Positions 30,624-39,273 of a stretch of DNA of 64,000 nt are shown piece by piece. The DNA is from Sinimarinibacterium flocculans (lineage in GTDB: Bacteria; Pseudomonadota; Gammaproteobacteria; Nevskiales; Nevskiaceae): contig NZ_QICN01000008.1 of NCBI RefSeq assembly GCF_003201205.1, forward strand, positions 52,207 through 116,206, given 5' to 3'. Position 1 is the first letter of the stretch, and every line of letters starts with the position of its first letter. The position numbers and the translations under genes are program-made. Below the pieces are notes generated by a model. The model searched no databases and was not told where the DNA came from. It saw only the letters and a program-made list of their open reading frames with translations.

Positions 30624-31097
30624 CTATTGGGTACTGCGCCGGGTCCAGCCGCCGTCGGCGCTCTGCTCGAAGGTGTTCAGCTCGTAGCCGCGGTCGCGGT
30701 AGAACTTGTAGTGCGTGCGCGATGCCGCGCGCTGGGCGGCGTCACCGGCCACGATCTCCAGCACCCGTTCGAAGCGGCTGAAGAAGTCCGGCACTTCGGT
30801 GCCCAGGTTGACCAGGACATCATGGTGCGTGTCCGGAGGTTCGGCGCTGCCGATCAGCACGGGCGGCAGCGGGGCTTCGATCGCCTGGCCGTCGTAGCGC
30901 TCGTGGGCGATGAAACCGCCCTGGCGGAAGCTCCACAGGGCCCCGTCGAAGCCCTCCGCGGTGGTGCGGTCGTCGACGTGGGCATAGATCCGCAGTCCGG
31001 CGCCGACGGCCTTTTCGCACAGCCTGCAGGCGGTGATCACGGGACTGTCGGCGGGGCCGGCGCTTTCCGGCAGGATGTAGAAGTCGATGCGCGTCAT
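30624..31097 (-). CDS. holC: DNA polymerase III subunit chi
   Basis: Clamp-loader accessory protein that binds SSB through its C-terminal tail. 157 aa starting [14 protein letters not shown], the family N terminus; [21 protein letters not shown] and [22 protein letters not shown] are conserved chi segments. An in-frame extension to 31199 is rejected because it crosses the BON-gene terminator. Usually pepA-holC-valS is contiguous; here a DUF1328/BON pair and a strong terminator intervene, so holC needs its own promoter within about 50 bp. Confidence 0.92.
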   Translation of the reverse strand: MTRIDFYILPESAGPADSPVITACRLCEKAVGAGLRIYAHVDDRTTAEGFDGALWSFRQGGFIAHERYDGQAIEAPLPPVLIGSAEPPDTHHDVLVNLGTEVPDFFSRFERVLEIVAGDAAQRAASRTHYKFYRDRGYELNTFEQSADGGWTRRSTQ

Positions 31098-31144
31098 CGG
31101 TGGAAACGGAATACAGGGCGCCGGCAGTGTATGACAGGCCGCCA

Positions 31145-31182
31145 GAAAAAATGGCCGCGGCGCCGTTCCGGGCGCCGCGGCC
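31145..31182 (-). terminator. strong intrinsic terminator after the BON gene
   Basis: On the minus strand GGCCGCGGCGCC pairs with GGCGCCGCGGCC (12 bp) and runs into ATTTTTTC. One of the strongest terminators in the window. Confidence 0.92.
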
Positions 31183-31208
31183 ATGGGTCGCCGCTTCACT
31201 GCTGCCGA

Positions 31209-31856
31209 CTAGCGGCGCGCGACGACCAGCGCCGTGTCGTCGACCTTGCGCACGCCCTCGATGCCACGGGCGACGTCGACGGCCTGCCGGTGCTCGGTGG
31301 CGCTGTCGATCTCGCCGCTGAGCGAGACCACGCCCTGCTCCGTGTCGACGTCGATCTTCAGACCCTGGGTCTGCGGATCGGCGAGCAGCGCGGACTTCAC
31401 CTTCGTCGTGATCCAGGCGTCGTCGATCGATTCCCCCGCCTCGCGCGCCGCCGCTTCGGCGCTGTCGGCCATGCCGTCGGCCGGATGCGGTGCGTCGATG
31501 CGATTGTCGACGCCGCGCACCTCCGGGACCATGCGGGCGAGTTCCTCGGCGGCATCGCGGGCCGCAGTACTCGGTGCGGTGCCCTCGAGGGTGACCACGC
31601 CGTTGTTGGTCTCGACCGCGATATCCGCCGCCTGGGTGCGGGCATCGCTTTCGAGCCGGCCCTTCACCTGGGCGGTGATGCCGGTGTCGTCGAGTGCGGC
31701 GGCCAGGTTCTCGCTCTGTCGCGGCATGTCGTCAATGTCCGCGTCGCTCATGCGGGCGTCGGGACGGTCCTTGCAGGCACCGAGCGCGGCGGCCAGCAGG
31801 GTGCCGGCAGCGGCTGCCGCGGCGAGCTTGTGAAACGGGGGTTTGTTTCGCGTCAT
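31209..31856 (-). CDS. lipoprotein with two BON domains (OsmY-like)
   Basis: 215 aa. Signal peptide with lipobox LGAC, then two BON modules: about 55-120 (ITAQVKGRLESDARTQAADI...GVVTLEGTAPS) and about 145-210 (ITTKVKSALLADPQTQGLKI...GVVSLSGEIDS). BON domains bind phospholipid surfaces and are found in stress-related periplasmic proteins such as OsmY and DolP. It follows a DUF1328 gene by 43 nt and is closed by a strong terminator, so the pair forms a separate stress-type unit between pepA and holC. Confidence 0.88.
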   Translation of the reverse strand: MTRNKPPFHKLAAAAAAGTLLAAALGACKDRPDARMSDADIDDMPRQSENLAAALDDTGITAQVKGRLESDARTQAADIAVETNNGVVTLEGTAPSTAARDAAEELARMVPEVRGVDNRIDAPHPADGMADSAEAAAREAGESIDDAWITTKVKSALLADPQTQGLKIDVDTEQGVVSLSGEIDSATEHRQAVDVARGIEGVRKVDDTALVVARR

Positions 31857-31899
31857 GGTTCGATCTCCGTTGATGGACTGTCGGGGAGTGCGCTGCGCG

Positions 31900-32067
31900 C
31901 TATGGCGACGGCGCCCGTCTGCCGAGCAGCAGCGAGATCACGAACAGGACCAGGAACACGAAGAACAGGATCTTGGCGATGCTCGCGGCCGTTCCGGCGA
32001 TGCCGGTGAACCCGAGGACGCCGGCGATCAGTGCGATCACCAGAAACACCACTGCGTAGTACAGCAT
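31900..32067 (-). CDS. DUF1328 small membrane protein (YtjA family)
   Basis: 55 aa, nearly all membrane: [20 protein letters not shown], then [20 protein letters not shown], ending [10 protein letters not shown]. The double-helix pattern with GIAG in the middle is diagnostic of DUF1328/YtjA. A very good ribosome site (GGAGGGAG) stands 3 nt before ATG 32067. It probably forms an operon with the BON lipoprotein; both families are often stress-induced, although their functions are unknown. Confidence 0.9.
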   Translation of the reverse strand: MLYYAVVFLVIALIAGVLGFTGIAGTAASIAKILFFVFLVLFVISLLLGRRAPSP

Positions 32068-32182
32068 GTCGCTCCCTCCATGGTTGCGGATGATCCGGAT
32101 GGGGCTCCGGCCTGCGGACCATTAGAGGGGCGGCGTTCTGAATCGGTGGTGAACTCTGCGGGCGAAGCTGACGCCCGCATGA

Positions 32183-32209
32183 ACAACGGCCGCCTCGATG
32201 GGCGGCCGT
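32183..32209 (-). terminator. probable terminator after pepA
   Basis: ACGGCCGCC pairs with GGCGGCCGT (32186-32209); on the minus strand it is followed by TGTTC, a poor U-run. It would separate pepA from the DUF1328/BON unit. Confidence 0.5.
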
Positions 32210-32221
32210 CGTGCGTGGACG

Positions 32222-33736
32222 CTAGGGCTCGCCGCGGCGGGCGGCGACGTTGAGCAGGTACTGCACGAGCATCGGCACCGGGCGCCCGCTGGCCTTCTTG
32301 CCGACCCATGCGGTGCCGGCGATGTCGAGGTGGGCCCACTTCATCTTCCTGGCGAAGCGCTGCAGGAACACCGCACCGATCGTCGCGCCGGCCTCGCGTG
32401 CACCCTTGGTGGCGATGTTGGCGATGTCGGCGAACTCGCTGCGGATCTGCTCGTCGTACTCCGGCCACATCGGCAGTTCCCACGCGCGGTCGCCGATCTG
32501 CTCGCCGGCGGTCAGCAGGGCGCGACCCAGCGACGAGGTGTTGCTGAACAGGCCGCTGGCGTGGCTGCCGAGCGCGACCACGCAGGCGCCGGTCAGCGTC
32601 GCCATGTCGATGCAGATCGCCGGTTCGTAGGTCTGCTCGGCGTAGGTGAGCGCGTCGCAGAGGATCAGACGCCCCTCGGCGTCGGTATTGAGCACCTCGA
32701 TGGTGATGCCGGCCATGCTGGTGACGATGTCGCCGGGCTTGTTGGCGGCACCGTCGGGCAGGTTCTCCGACGCCGGTACGATGCCGACCACGTTGAGCGG
32801 CAGCTTGAGCTCGGCGAGCGCGGCCATCGTGCCGAAGACGCCGGCACCGCCGCACATGTCGAATTTCATCTCGTCCATGGCCGCTGCAGGCTTGATCGAG
32901 ATGCCGCCGGCGTCGAAGGTCAGTCCCTTGCCGACCAGCACGATCGGCTTGTCGCCCTTGGGGCCCTTCAGGTACTCCATCACGATCAGCTTCGGCGGCT
33001 GGCGCGAGCCGCGGGCGACCGACAGCAGCGCGCCCATGCCCAGGCGCTCCATGTCTTCCTGCTCGAGGATGCGGGTCTTGATGCCGCTGCCGCCTGCCAT
33101 CTTGCGGGCCTGCTCGGCGAGGTAGGTCGGCGTGCAGATGTTGCCGGGCAGGTTGCCGAGATCCTTGGCCAGGCGCACGCCCGTGGCGATTGCGCTGGCC
33201 TCGGCGAGTCCGCGCTCGCCGCCCGGCAGGTCGGAGCGTCGTGGCACGTCGAAGGTGTAGCGCTCCAGCCTCGGCGAGGGAATGTCCGCCCGCGCCTTCG
33301 CCCCGCGGCATTCGTCGAAGCGGTAGAACAGATCCTCGGTCGTCAGCACCGCCTGGGTGACGTTCCACTGGAAGTCGCGATTGCGCACCGGCAGATGCGT
33401 GAGGTAGGACGCGGCGTCGATCGCCCCCGTTGCGCGCAGCGCCCTGGAGGACGCCGTGACCGCCTTGCGGAAGGCGGCCTCGTCGAAGCTGCGCTCGCGG
33501 CCCAGGCCGACCAGCATGACGCGGTCGGCAAAGGTGCCGCTGACGTTGTGGAGGATCAGCGTCGTGCCGAGCTTGCCGTCCATGTCGCCGCGGCGCATGA
33601 CGCCGGAGATCGCGCCGCCGCTGGCTTTGTCGATCGTGTCGGCTGCGGGCGAGGGGCTGCGGCGGTCGAAAATGCCGACGATGAGGCAGGCTACGCGCTG
33701 CTTCTCCGGATTACCGCTCTTGACGAAATATTCCAT
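32222..33736 (-). CDS. pepA: leucyl aminopeptidase (M17)
   Basis: Cytoplasmic hexameric di-zinc/manganese aminopeptidase; in E. coli PepA also binds DNA in Xer recombination and carAB control. C-terminal catalytic domain: VGKGLTFDAGGISIKPAAAM, metal site CGGAGVFGTM, signature NTDAEGRLILCDAL (about 354) and GAREAGATIGAVFL. 504 aa. Start MEYFVKSGNPEKQRV at 33736. Divergent from lptF, the usual gammaproteobacterial arrangement. A sigma-70-like promoter lies about 135 bp upstream. Confidence 0.96.
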   Translation of the reverse strand: MEYFVKSGNPEKQRVACLIVGIFDRRSPSPAADTIDKASGGAISGVMRRGDMDGKLGTTLILHNVSGTFADRVMLVGLGRERSFDEAAFRKAVTASSRALRATGAIDAASYLTHLPVRNRDFQWNVTQAVLTTEDLFYRFDECRGAKARADIPSPRLERYTFDVPRRSDLPGGERGLAEASAIATGVRLAKDLGNLPGNICTPTYLAEQARKMAGGSGIKTRILEQEDMERLGMGALLSVARGSRQPPKLIVMEYLKGPKGDKPIVLVGKGLTFDAGGISIKPAAAMDEMKFDMCGGAGVFGTMAALAELKLPLNVVGIVPASENLPDGAANKPGDIVTSMAGITIEVLNTDAEGRLILCDALTYAEQTYEPAICIDMATLTGACVVALGSHASGLFSNTSSLGRALLTAGEQIGDRAWELPMWPEYDEQIRSEFADIANIATKGAREAGATIGAVFLQRFARKMKWAHLDIAGTAWVGKKASGRPVPMLVQYLLNVAARRGEP

Positions 33737-33870
33737 TGCTTCCTCTCTGCACGCTGCGGGGGCGACCGAGCCAACCTCGCGTGTCTGATTTCAAGCCGGA
33801 CGATCCCAGTTGTCGGGGATTTGGGGGTCTCCGCCGCCGGCATCGGGACCGATGCACCGTAATCCTGCAG

Positions 33871-33898
33871 TTTATAGAAGCCGACGGCTTCGTCGCAA
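33871..33898 (-). promoter_or_regulatory. pepA promoter
   Basis: Minus strand TTGCGA (33898-33893), 16-bp spacer, TATAAA (33876-33871). The predicted untranslated leader is long, roughly 130 nt. Confidence 0.55.
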
Positions 33899-33952
33899 AG
33901 AATTTCCCGCCCGGAACCGCGCCCGCGTCCGGCCGTCTGCGTACATGGCAGG

Positions 33953-33988
33953 CATAATCCGCGCATGTCCCCGATCGCGATGCCGTGA
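33953..33988 (+). promoter_or_regulatory. -10 box plus 7-codon leaderless minicistron overlapping lptF
   Basis: CATAAT (33953-33958), 6 nt, then ATG 33965 opening the frame MSPIAMP, which stops with TGA at 33986-33988. That TGA overlaps the lptF GTG (33985) as GTGA. lptF itself has no Shine-Dalgarno, so ribosomes could arrive through the minicistron. Confidence 0.45.
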
Positions 33989-35070
33989 AGACCACGATTC
34001 TCGACCGCTACCTGCTGCGCGAGGCCGGGGTGTCGTGGTTCGCCGTGACCTTCGTGCTGCTTGCGATCATGCTGTCCACGCGTTTCGCGCGCTTCCTCGC
34101 CCAGGCCGCCGCCGGCGAGCTGCCGCGCGAGCTGCTGTTCCAGGTCGCGGCGCTGTCGAGCCTGCAGTACCTGGTGATCCTCATCCCGGTGTCGCTGCTG
34201 CTGGCCATCATGCTGTCGCTGGGGCGGCTGTACCGGGACAGCGAAGTGTCGGCCATGATGGGCTGTGGCGTCGGCCTGGCGGCGCTGTACCGGCCGTTCG
34301 TGCTGCTCGGCGGCATGCTGGCGCTGCTCACCGCGGCGCTGGCCTTCCAGGTCGGTCCCTGGGCGGGACGCACGGCGGACTACCTGGTCAAGAATGCGGC
34401 GCGCCTGATCCAGTTCAATCCGTTCGAGGAGGGGCGCTTCAAGTCGGTGATGAGCGGGCGCGCGGTCTTCTACACCGAGCAGATGAGCACCGACGGCAGC
34501 CAGCTCGGCACCGTGATTGCGCAGGTGGAGGAGGATGACGGCGGCGTGAGCTTCGTGACGGCGCGCAGCGGTGCGCAGCGTACCGATCCGATCAGCGGCG
34601 AGCGTACCGTGACCCTGGACAACGGCTTCCGCTACCGCGGCGAACCCGGTCGCGCCGACTACGACGTGATGCGCTTCGGCGAGTTCAGCACGCGCGTCTC
34701 GCCGCCGGAGTTCATTTACATCAGCGCCAAGCGCAAGCTGATGCCGACGGCGCAGCTGCTCGGCTCGAACGATCCTCACGACCGCGCCGAACTGGCCTGG
34801 CGGGTGGCGGCACCGATCTCGGTGCTGATCCTGACCCTGCTCGCCGTGCCGCTCGCGCACATCGCCCCGCGGCAGGGACGCTACGGCAAGATCGTCGTCG
34901 GCATCGCGGCCTATCTGCTGTATTCGCAGCTGATCGGCATGGGGCAGGCCTGGATCGCGAAGGGACGCATCAGCGACGCGGTAGGCCTGTGGTGGGTGCA
35001 CGCGCTCATGCTCGTCTGGGCCCTGCTGCTCGTCGCCAAGCGCCAGAACCTGCTGCGGTGGCGCGCGTGA
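33985..35070 (+). CDS. lptF: LPS export ABC transporter permease LptF
   Basis: Inner-membrane permease of the LptB2FGC machine that extracts lipopolysaccharide. 361 aa: N-terminal helices (SWFAVTFVLLAIMLSTRFAR, YLVILIPVSLLLAIMLSLGR), a periplasmic jellyroll (about 135-265) and C-terminal helices. LGRLYRDSEVSAMMGCGV is the coupling-helix region contacting LptB. GTG 33985 gives MKTTILDRYLLREA, the family N terminus. Its stop overlaps lptG (GTGA). Confidence 0.95.
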   Translation: MKTTILDRYLLREAGVSWFAVTFVLLAIMLSTRFARFLAQAAAGELPRELLFQVAALSSLQYLVILIPVSLLLAIMLSLGRLYRDSEVSAMMGCGVGLAALYRPFVLLGGMLALLTAALAFQVGPWAGRTADYLVKNAARLIQFNPFEEGRFKSVMSGRAVFYTEQMSTDGSQLGTVIAQVEEDDGGVSFVTARSGAQRTDPISGERTVTLDNGFRYRGEPGRADYDVMRFGEFSTRVSPPEFIYISAKRKLMPTAQLLGSNDPHDRAELAWRVAAPISVLILTLLAVPLAHIAPRQGRYGKIVVGIAAYLLYSQLIGMGQAWIAKGRISDAVGLWWVHALMLVWALLLVAKRQNLLRWRA

Positions 35071-36131
35071 GCCGTCTCGGGCGCTATCTGATCGGCACCG
35101 TCCTCGGCTTCACCGCCATCGTCGGACTGGCCCTGGTGGCGATCTACACCTTCATCAGCTTCGTCGCGGAGATCGACGAGGCCGGCGAGGGCAGCTTCGG
35201 CATGCTGCAGCTGCTCTGGTACACGCTGATGATGCTGCCGTCCGGGCTCTACGTGCTGATGCCCATCATCGCGCTGCTCGGCACGCTGATGGGGCTGGGG
35301 GCGCTGGCGGCGCAGAACGAGATCACCGCGATGCGCGCCGCCGGTGTCACGCTGGGCCGGCTTGGCGGCTGGACGCTCGCGGCCGGTGCCATTCTCGGCG
35401 TGCTGGCGCTGGTGATCGGCGACTGGCTGGCCCCGGCGGGGACGATGGCGGCGCGCGCGTACAAGTCCCAGGCGCAGCACGATGCTGCCGGCGGCGTGAC
35501 CGAGCAACCGGTCTGGCTGCGCGACGGGCGGCACGTGGTGCACGTGCGCGCGCTGCGCGACGAGAACCGCCTGGCCAACGTCGACATCTACACGCTCGGC
35601 GAAGCGCTGGACATCGAGCGCGTGCTCAACGCCGAGACGGCCGAGTACCGCGACGGCGGCTGGCGTCTGCGCGGCGTCAGGCTGACGCGCTTCGAGGACG
35701 AGCGCGTGATCGCCGAGCGCCACGACGAACTCGACTGGGACGGCCGCCTGTCGCCCGAGGTGCTGCGCCTGTTCGTGCTCGAGGCCGGCAGCCTGACGAC
35801 GCCCGGCCTGATGCGCCTGATCGACTACATGAGCGAGAACGGGCTCGACGCACGCCAGTACGAGCTGTCGCTGTGGCGCAAGCTGGTGGCGCCGTTCACG
35901 GTGATGGCGATGATGCTGTTCGCCGTGCCGTTCGTGCTGGGTCTGCAACGCAGCGGCGGTGCCGGGCAGCGGCTGCTGGTCGGCATCCTCGTCGGCCTCG
36001 CGTTCTACGTGGTCAACGAGGTCGCCGCGAGCTTGGGCCAGCTCTATGGCTGGCAGCCGCTGCTCGCCGCCGGGGCGCCGACGCTGGCGCTGGCGGCGCT
36101 GGCGATGCTGCGATTGCGGCGGGCCCGGTGA
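35067..36131 (+). CDS. lptG: LPS export ABC transporter permease LptG
   Basis: Second permease of the Lpt complex, paired with LptF. 354 aa: MSRLGRYLIGTVLGFTAIVG start region, coupling helix LAAQNEITAMRAAGVTLGRL, a periplasmic beta domain (about 125-265) and four C-terminal helices. GTG 35067 overlaps the lptF TGA, so equimolar production by translational coupling is likely. Confidence 0.95.
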   Translation: MSRLGRYLIGTVLGFTAIVGLALVAIYTFISFVAEIDEAGEGSFGMLQLLWYTLMMLPSGLYVLMPIIALLGTLMGLGALAAQNEITAMRAAGVTLGRLGGWTLAAGAILGVLALVIGDWLAPAGTMAARAYKSQAQHDAAGGVTEQPVWLRDGRHVVHVRALRDENRLANVDIYTLGEALDIERVLNAETAEYRDGGWRLRGVRLTRFEDERVIAERHDELDWDGRLSPEVLRLFVLEAGSLTTPGLMRLIDYMSENGLDARQYELSLWRKLVAPFTVMAMMLFAVPFVLGLQRSGGAGQRLLVGILVGLAFYVVNEVAASLGQLYGWQPLLAAGAPTLALAALAMLRLRRAR

Positions 36132-36214
36132 ACGCAACCGCCCGTGCCGCGGTCTCGTAATACAGGAGCGCTGCCCGCTCAGCCCGTCACGAACAATTGT
36201 CGAGGTGTCGCGTC

Positions 36215-36715
36215 ATGAACAAGCCCTTGATCCGGAACGCCGTCATCCTGTCGCTCGGTGCGGCGCTCGCCGCCTGCGTCACCGCCACGCCGTATCAGCC
36301 GCGCGAACGCGGTTTCGGCTATGCCGAACAGAAGCTCGAATCCAACCGCTTTCGCGTGAGCTTCTCTGGCAACAGCGCGACGCCGCGCGAGATCGTCGAG
36401 AACTACCTGCTCTACCGTGCAGCGGAGCTGACGCTGGCGCAGGGCTATGACTACTTCGTGCTGGCGGCCAAGGATACCGACGCAGACGTGCGCTACCAGC
36501 AGACGTTCAGCGGCTTTCCGGGCTTCGGCTACTACTATTTCTATCCGTACGCCGGTGCCGGCGTGTCGACGACGCAGAGCGAGACGCGGTATGCCGCACA
36601 GGCAGACGTGGTGATGTTCAAGGGCGAGAAGCGCAGCGAGGACACGCGCGCCTTCAATGCCGGCGAACTCAAGGCGAACCTGGAAGCCCTGGTCGTCCGA
36701 CCGCAGGCCTCCTGA
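36215..36715 (+). CDS. CC0125/CC1285-family lipoprotein
   Basis: 166 aa. Signal peptide MNKPLIRNAVILSLGAALAA with lipobox Cys (LAAC). The body matches the pattern of this uncharacterised family: GFGYAEQKLESNRFRVSFSG and REIVENYLLYRAAELTL, then a Tyr-rich stretch GFGYYYFYPYAG near 105-115. Function unknown; probably outer membrane. ATG 36215 is preferred to an upstream GTG at 36197, which would add six residues before the signal peptide. Confidence 0.85.
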   Translation: MNKPLIRNAVILSLGAALAACVTATPYQPRERGFGYAEQKLESNRFRVSFSGNSATPREIVENYLLYRAAELTLAQGYDYFVLAAKDTDADVRYQQTFSGFPGFGYYYFYPYAGAGVSTTQSETRYAAQADVVMFKGEKRSEDTRAFNAGELKANLEALVVRPQAS

Positions 36716-36719
36716 GCGT

Positions 36720-37229
36720 TCAGCGCCTGCTTTCCGCCGGCAGCACGACGAGCTCGGTCCGGCTCAGCCGGTCCTGCGGCGCGCGTCGCCGGGTGTCGAG
36801 CGCCGTCGACAGCAGGCCTGCCGCGACGGCCAGCAGTGCGCCGGCCGCGATGGTGGCGGCGTTCGCCCGGCCGGCCAGTTGCGGCAGTTGCAGCAGGGCC
36901 GGGGTCAGGACGATGCCCCAGCACAGCAGCATCAGCGCGTAGCGCAGGGCCGCATCGAGCCAGCGCAGCGGCAGACCGTTGCTGCGCTGCACGCGCAGCC
37001 GCCAGGTGCGCATGCCCAGCGTCTGTCCGCCGTGCGTCCATGACCAGCTGAAGAAGCACAGACCGACAAGAAACAGGTAGGCGCGCAGCGCCGCCCAGTT
37101 GCGGTCCAGCGCGAAGAGGTCGCGCACCACGGTGTCGATGACCAGCGCCACCATCCACAGGCCGACGAGCAGCAGGCCGTCGTAGACCGCCGCGATGCAG
37201 CGACGCCAGATCGGGGCGGGAAGGTTCAT
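36720..37229 (-). CDS. RDD family membrane protein
   Basis: 169 aa with about four membrane helices. The RDD motif appears as RRCIAAVYDGLLLVGLWM (Arg and Asp of the first helix), and the second signature as WTHGGQTLGMRTWRLRVQ. RDD proteins are small integral membrane proteins of poorly defined function, some linked to ion transport; they are frequently found beside lptFG in gammaproteobacteria. Convergent with the lipoprotein gene, only 4 bp apart. Confidence 0.9.
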   Translation of the reverse strand: MNLPAPIWRRCIAAVYDGLLLVGLWMVALVIDTVVRDLFALDRNWAALRAYLFLVGLCFFSWSWTHGGQTLGMRTWRLRVQRSNGLPLRWLDAALRYALMLLCWGIVLTPALLQLPQLAGRANAATIAAGALLAVAAGLLSTALDTRRRAPQDRLSRTELVVLPAESRR

Positions 37230-37241
37230 GGGGGCGCGAGT

Positions 37242-37276
37242 ATAAAAAGCCCGGCGATGCGGCGCATCGCCGGGCT
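37242..37276 (-). terminator. intrinsic terminator after the acyl-CoA dehydrogenase gene
   Basis: GCCCGGCGATGC (37249-37260) pairs with GCATCGCCGGGC (37264-37275); the minus-strand transcript then reads TTTTTATAC. A 12-bp perfect stem with a U-run. Confidence 0.92.
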
Positions 37277-37296
37277 GCCCGGTGGGTCCGCCGCGA

Positions 37297-39084
37297 TCAG
37301 AAGCTGGCGGCTTCGAGCTCCATCAGCGACTGGCTGCCGGCGCGGGCCTGGGCGATCAGCGCCGCGGTCTCCGGATACAGCTTGGCGAAGTAGAAGCGCG
37401 CGGTGACCAGCTTGGTCTTGTAGAACGCATCGCCCGAGTCCTGCTTGCGCAGCGCGACGCCGGCGGCGTAGCACCACGCGAACGAGAACACCAGGTGGCC
37501 GATCAGGCGCAGGTACGGCACCGCGGCGGCGCCGACCTCGTCCGGATTCTTCATCGCGCGCTGGCCGATCTCCATCGTCAGCTTCTGCACCTCGCTCTGC
37601 AGCGCGTTGAACGGCGCCAGGAACTCCTGCATCTCCGACATCTCGCCGAAGGGCGCGAGCGCGGCCTGCATCGCCTTGCCGAACTTCATCAGTCTGGCGC
37701 CCATGTCACCGAGCACCTTGCGGCCGAGCAGGTCGAGCGCCTGGATGGTGTTGGTGCCCTCGTAGATCATGTTGATGCGCGCATCGCGCACATGCTGCTC
37801 CAGGCCCCACTCGGAGATGTAGCCGTGGCCGCCGAGCACCTGCATGGCCAGCGTGGTGCTCTCGTAGCCGTTGTCGGTGATGAAGCCCTTGACCACCGGC
37901 GTGAGCAGGGCGACCAGATCGGCGTTGTCCTTGCGCACCTTCTCGTCCGGATGCTTGTGCTCGACATCGATCGCCAGTCCCGCCCAGTAGGTGAAGGCGC
38001 GGGCGGCTTCGACATAGGCCTTCTGCGTGAGCAGCATGCGACGCACGTCCGGGTGGACGATGATCGGGTCGGCCGGCTTGTCCTTGAGCTTGGGACCGGT
38101 CAGCGAGCGCGACTGCAGGCGCTCCTTCGCGTAGGCGAGCGAGTTCTGGTAGGCGACTTCGGCGAGGCCCAGCGACTGCATGCCCACGCCCAGGCGCGCG
38201 CTGTTCATCATCACGAACATCGCCATCAGGCCCTTGTTCGGCGCGCCGACCATCCAGCCGGTGGCGCCGTCGAAGTTCATCACGCAGGTGGCGTTGCCGT
38301 GGATGCCCATCTTGTGTTCGATGGCGCCGCACTTGAACGTGTTGCGCTCGCCCAGCGAGCCGTCGGCCTCGGGGATGAACTTGGGCACGATGAACAGCGA
38401 GATGCCCTTGGTGCCGCCGGGCGCGTCCGGCAGGCGCGCGAGCACCAGGTGCACGATGTTCTGCGCCATGTCGTGCTCGCCGGCCGAGATGAAGATCTTG
38501 GTGCCGGTGATGCTGTAGCTGCCGTCGGCGTTGGGCTCGGCCTTGGTCTTGAGGATGCCCAGGTCCGTGCCGGCATGCGGCTCGGTGAGGCACATCGTGC
38601 CGGTCCACTCGCCGGAGACGAGCTTGGGCAGGTACAGGTTCTTCTGTTCGTCGGTGCCGAAGGCATGCAGCGCGTTGTAGGCGCCATGCGACAGACCCGG
38701 ATACATCGTCCACGCCTGGTTCGCGGAGTTCATCATCTCCATGAACGCGCTGTGCACGACGTGAGGCAGGCCCTGGCCGCCATAGTCCGGATCCATGCCC
38801 AGACCGCCCCAGCCGGCCTCGACGAACTGCTGGTAGGCCTCCTTGAAGCCCGTCGGCGTGGTGACGACGCCGTCGCCGTGGTAGGTGCAGCCTTCGCGGT
38901 CGCCGACGCGGTTGAGCGGGTACAGCACCTCGGCGCAGAACTTGCCGCCTTCCTCGAGCACCGAGTCGATGGTCGCGGCGTCGATGTCGGCGTGCGGGGG
39001 CAGTTTCTTGAGCGCGCCCTCGACGTTGAGCATCTCGTGCAGGACGAACTGCATGTCGCGCAGCGGCGGAGTGTACTGAGGCAT
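37297..39084 (-). CDS. acyl-CoA dehydrogenase (long, C-terminally extended type)
   Basis: FAD enzyme introducing the alpha,beta double bond into acyl-CoA. 595 aa, longer than classical enzymes (about 380) and typical of the FadE5/DmdC-like branch with a C-terminal extension. Visible: LTEPHAGTDLGILKTKA and GTKIFISAGEHDMAQNIVHL (flavin region), YKNSLAY-like YQNSLAYAKERLQSRSL, LGGHGYISEWGLEQHVRDAR and the catalytic Glu region NMIYEGTNTIQALDL. A GGAG site precedes ATG 39084. Upstream lie a TACAGT box and a palindrome, suggesting repressor control. Confidence 0.93.
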   Translation of the reverse strand: MPQYTPPLRDMQFVLHEMLNVEGALKKLPPHADIDAATIDSVLEEGGKFCAEVLYPLNRVGDREGCTYHGDGVVTTPTGFKEAYQQFVEAGWGGLGMDPDYGGQGLPHVVHSAFMEMMNSANQAWTMYPGLSHGAYNALHAFGTDEQKNLYLPKLVSGEWTGTMCLTEPHAGTDLGILKTKAEPNADGSYSITGTKIFISAGEHDMAQNIVHLVLARLPDAPGGTKGISLFIVPKFIPEADGSLGERNTFKCGAIEHKMGIHGNATCVMNFDGATGWMVGAPNKGLMAMFVMMNSARLGVGMQSLGLAEVAYQNSLAYAKERLQSRSLTGPKLKDKPADPIIVHPDVRRMLLTQKAYVEAARAFTYWAGLAIDVEHKHPDEKVRKDNADLVALLTPVVKGFITDNGYESTTLAMQVLGGHGYISEWGLEQHVRDARINMIYEGTNTIQALDLLGRKVLGDMGARLMKFGKAMQAALAPFGEMSEMQEFLAPFNALQSEVQKLTMEIGQRAMKNPDEVGAAAVPYLRLIGHLVFSFAWCYAAGVALRKQDSGDAFYKTKLVTARFYFAKLYPETAALIAQARAGSQSLMELEAASF

Positions 39085-39145
39085 CAAAGGTCTCCGGAGG
39101 ATCGGGAAAGGACCGGCGTCACTAGGGGCGCCGTTCAAAACGGCC

Positions 39146-39161
39146 CATACTGTACCGTATG
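39146..39161. promoter_or_regulatory. operator-like palindrome upstream of acyl-CoA dehydrogenase
   Basis: CATACTGTACCGTATG has one mismatched pair and overlaps a minus-strand TACAGT (-10-like) box about 70 bp before the gene. A second inverted repeat, CCGTT/AACGG (39131-39143), lies just downstream. Typical size for a TetR-type operator; the regulator is unknown. Confidence 0.45.
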
Positions 39162-39273
39162 TTGCAGTGCAAACCCACTGACCCTGACGCCACTGGGGAC
39201 TGGCCGGCATGAGCGGCCGTTCCGGTCGGATCGGCGGTTGGCCTGGCGCCGGGCCGGCCGCTGCGGCGAAAGC

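Noticed and set aside
30624-31199. Longer 191-aa form of the chi subunit
   Set aside because: The extra N-terminal part runs through the BON terminator hairpin and is not family-like; [11 protein letters not shown] is the canonical start.
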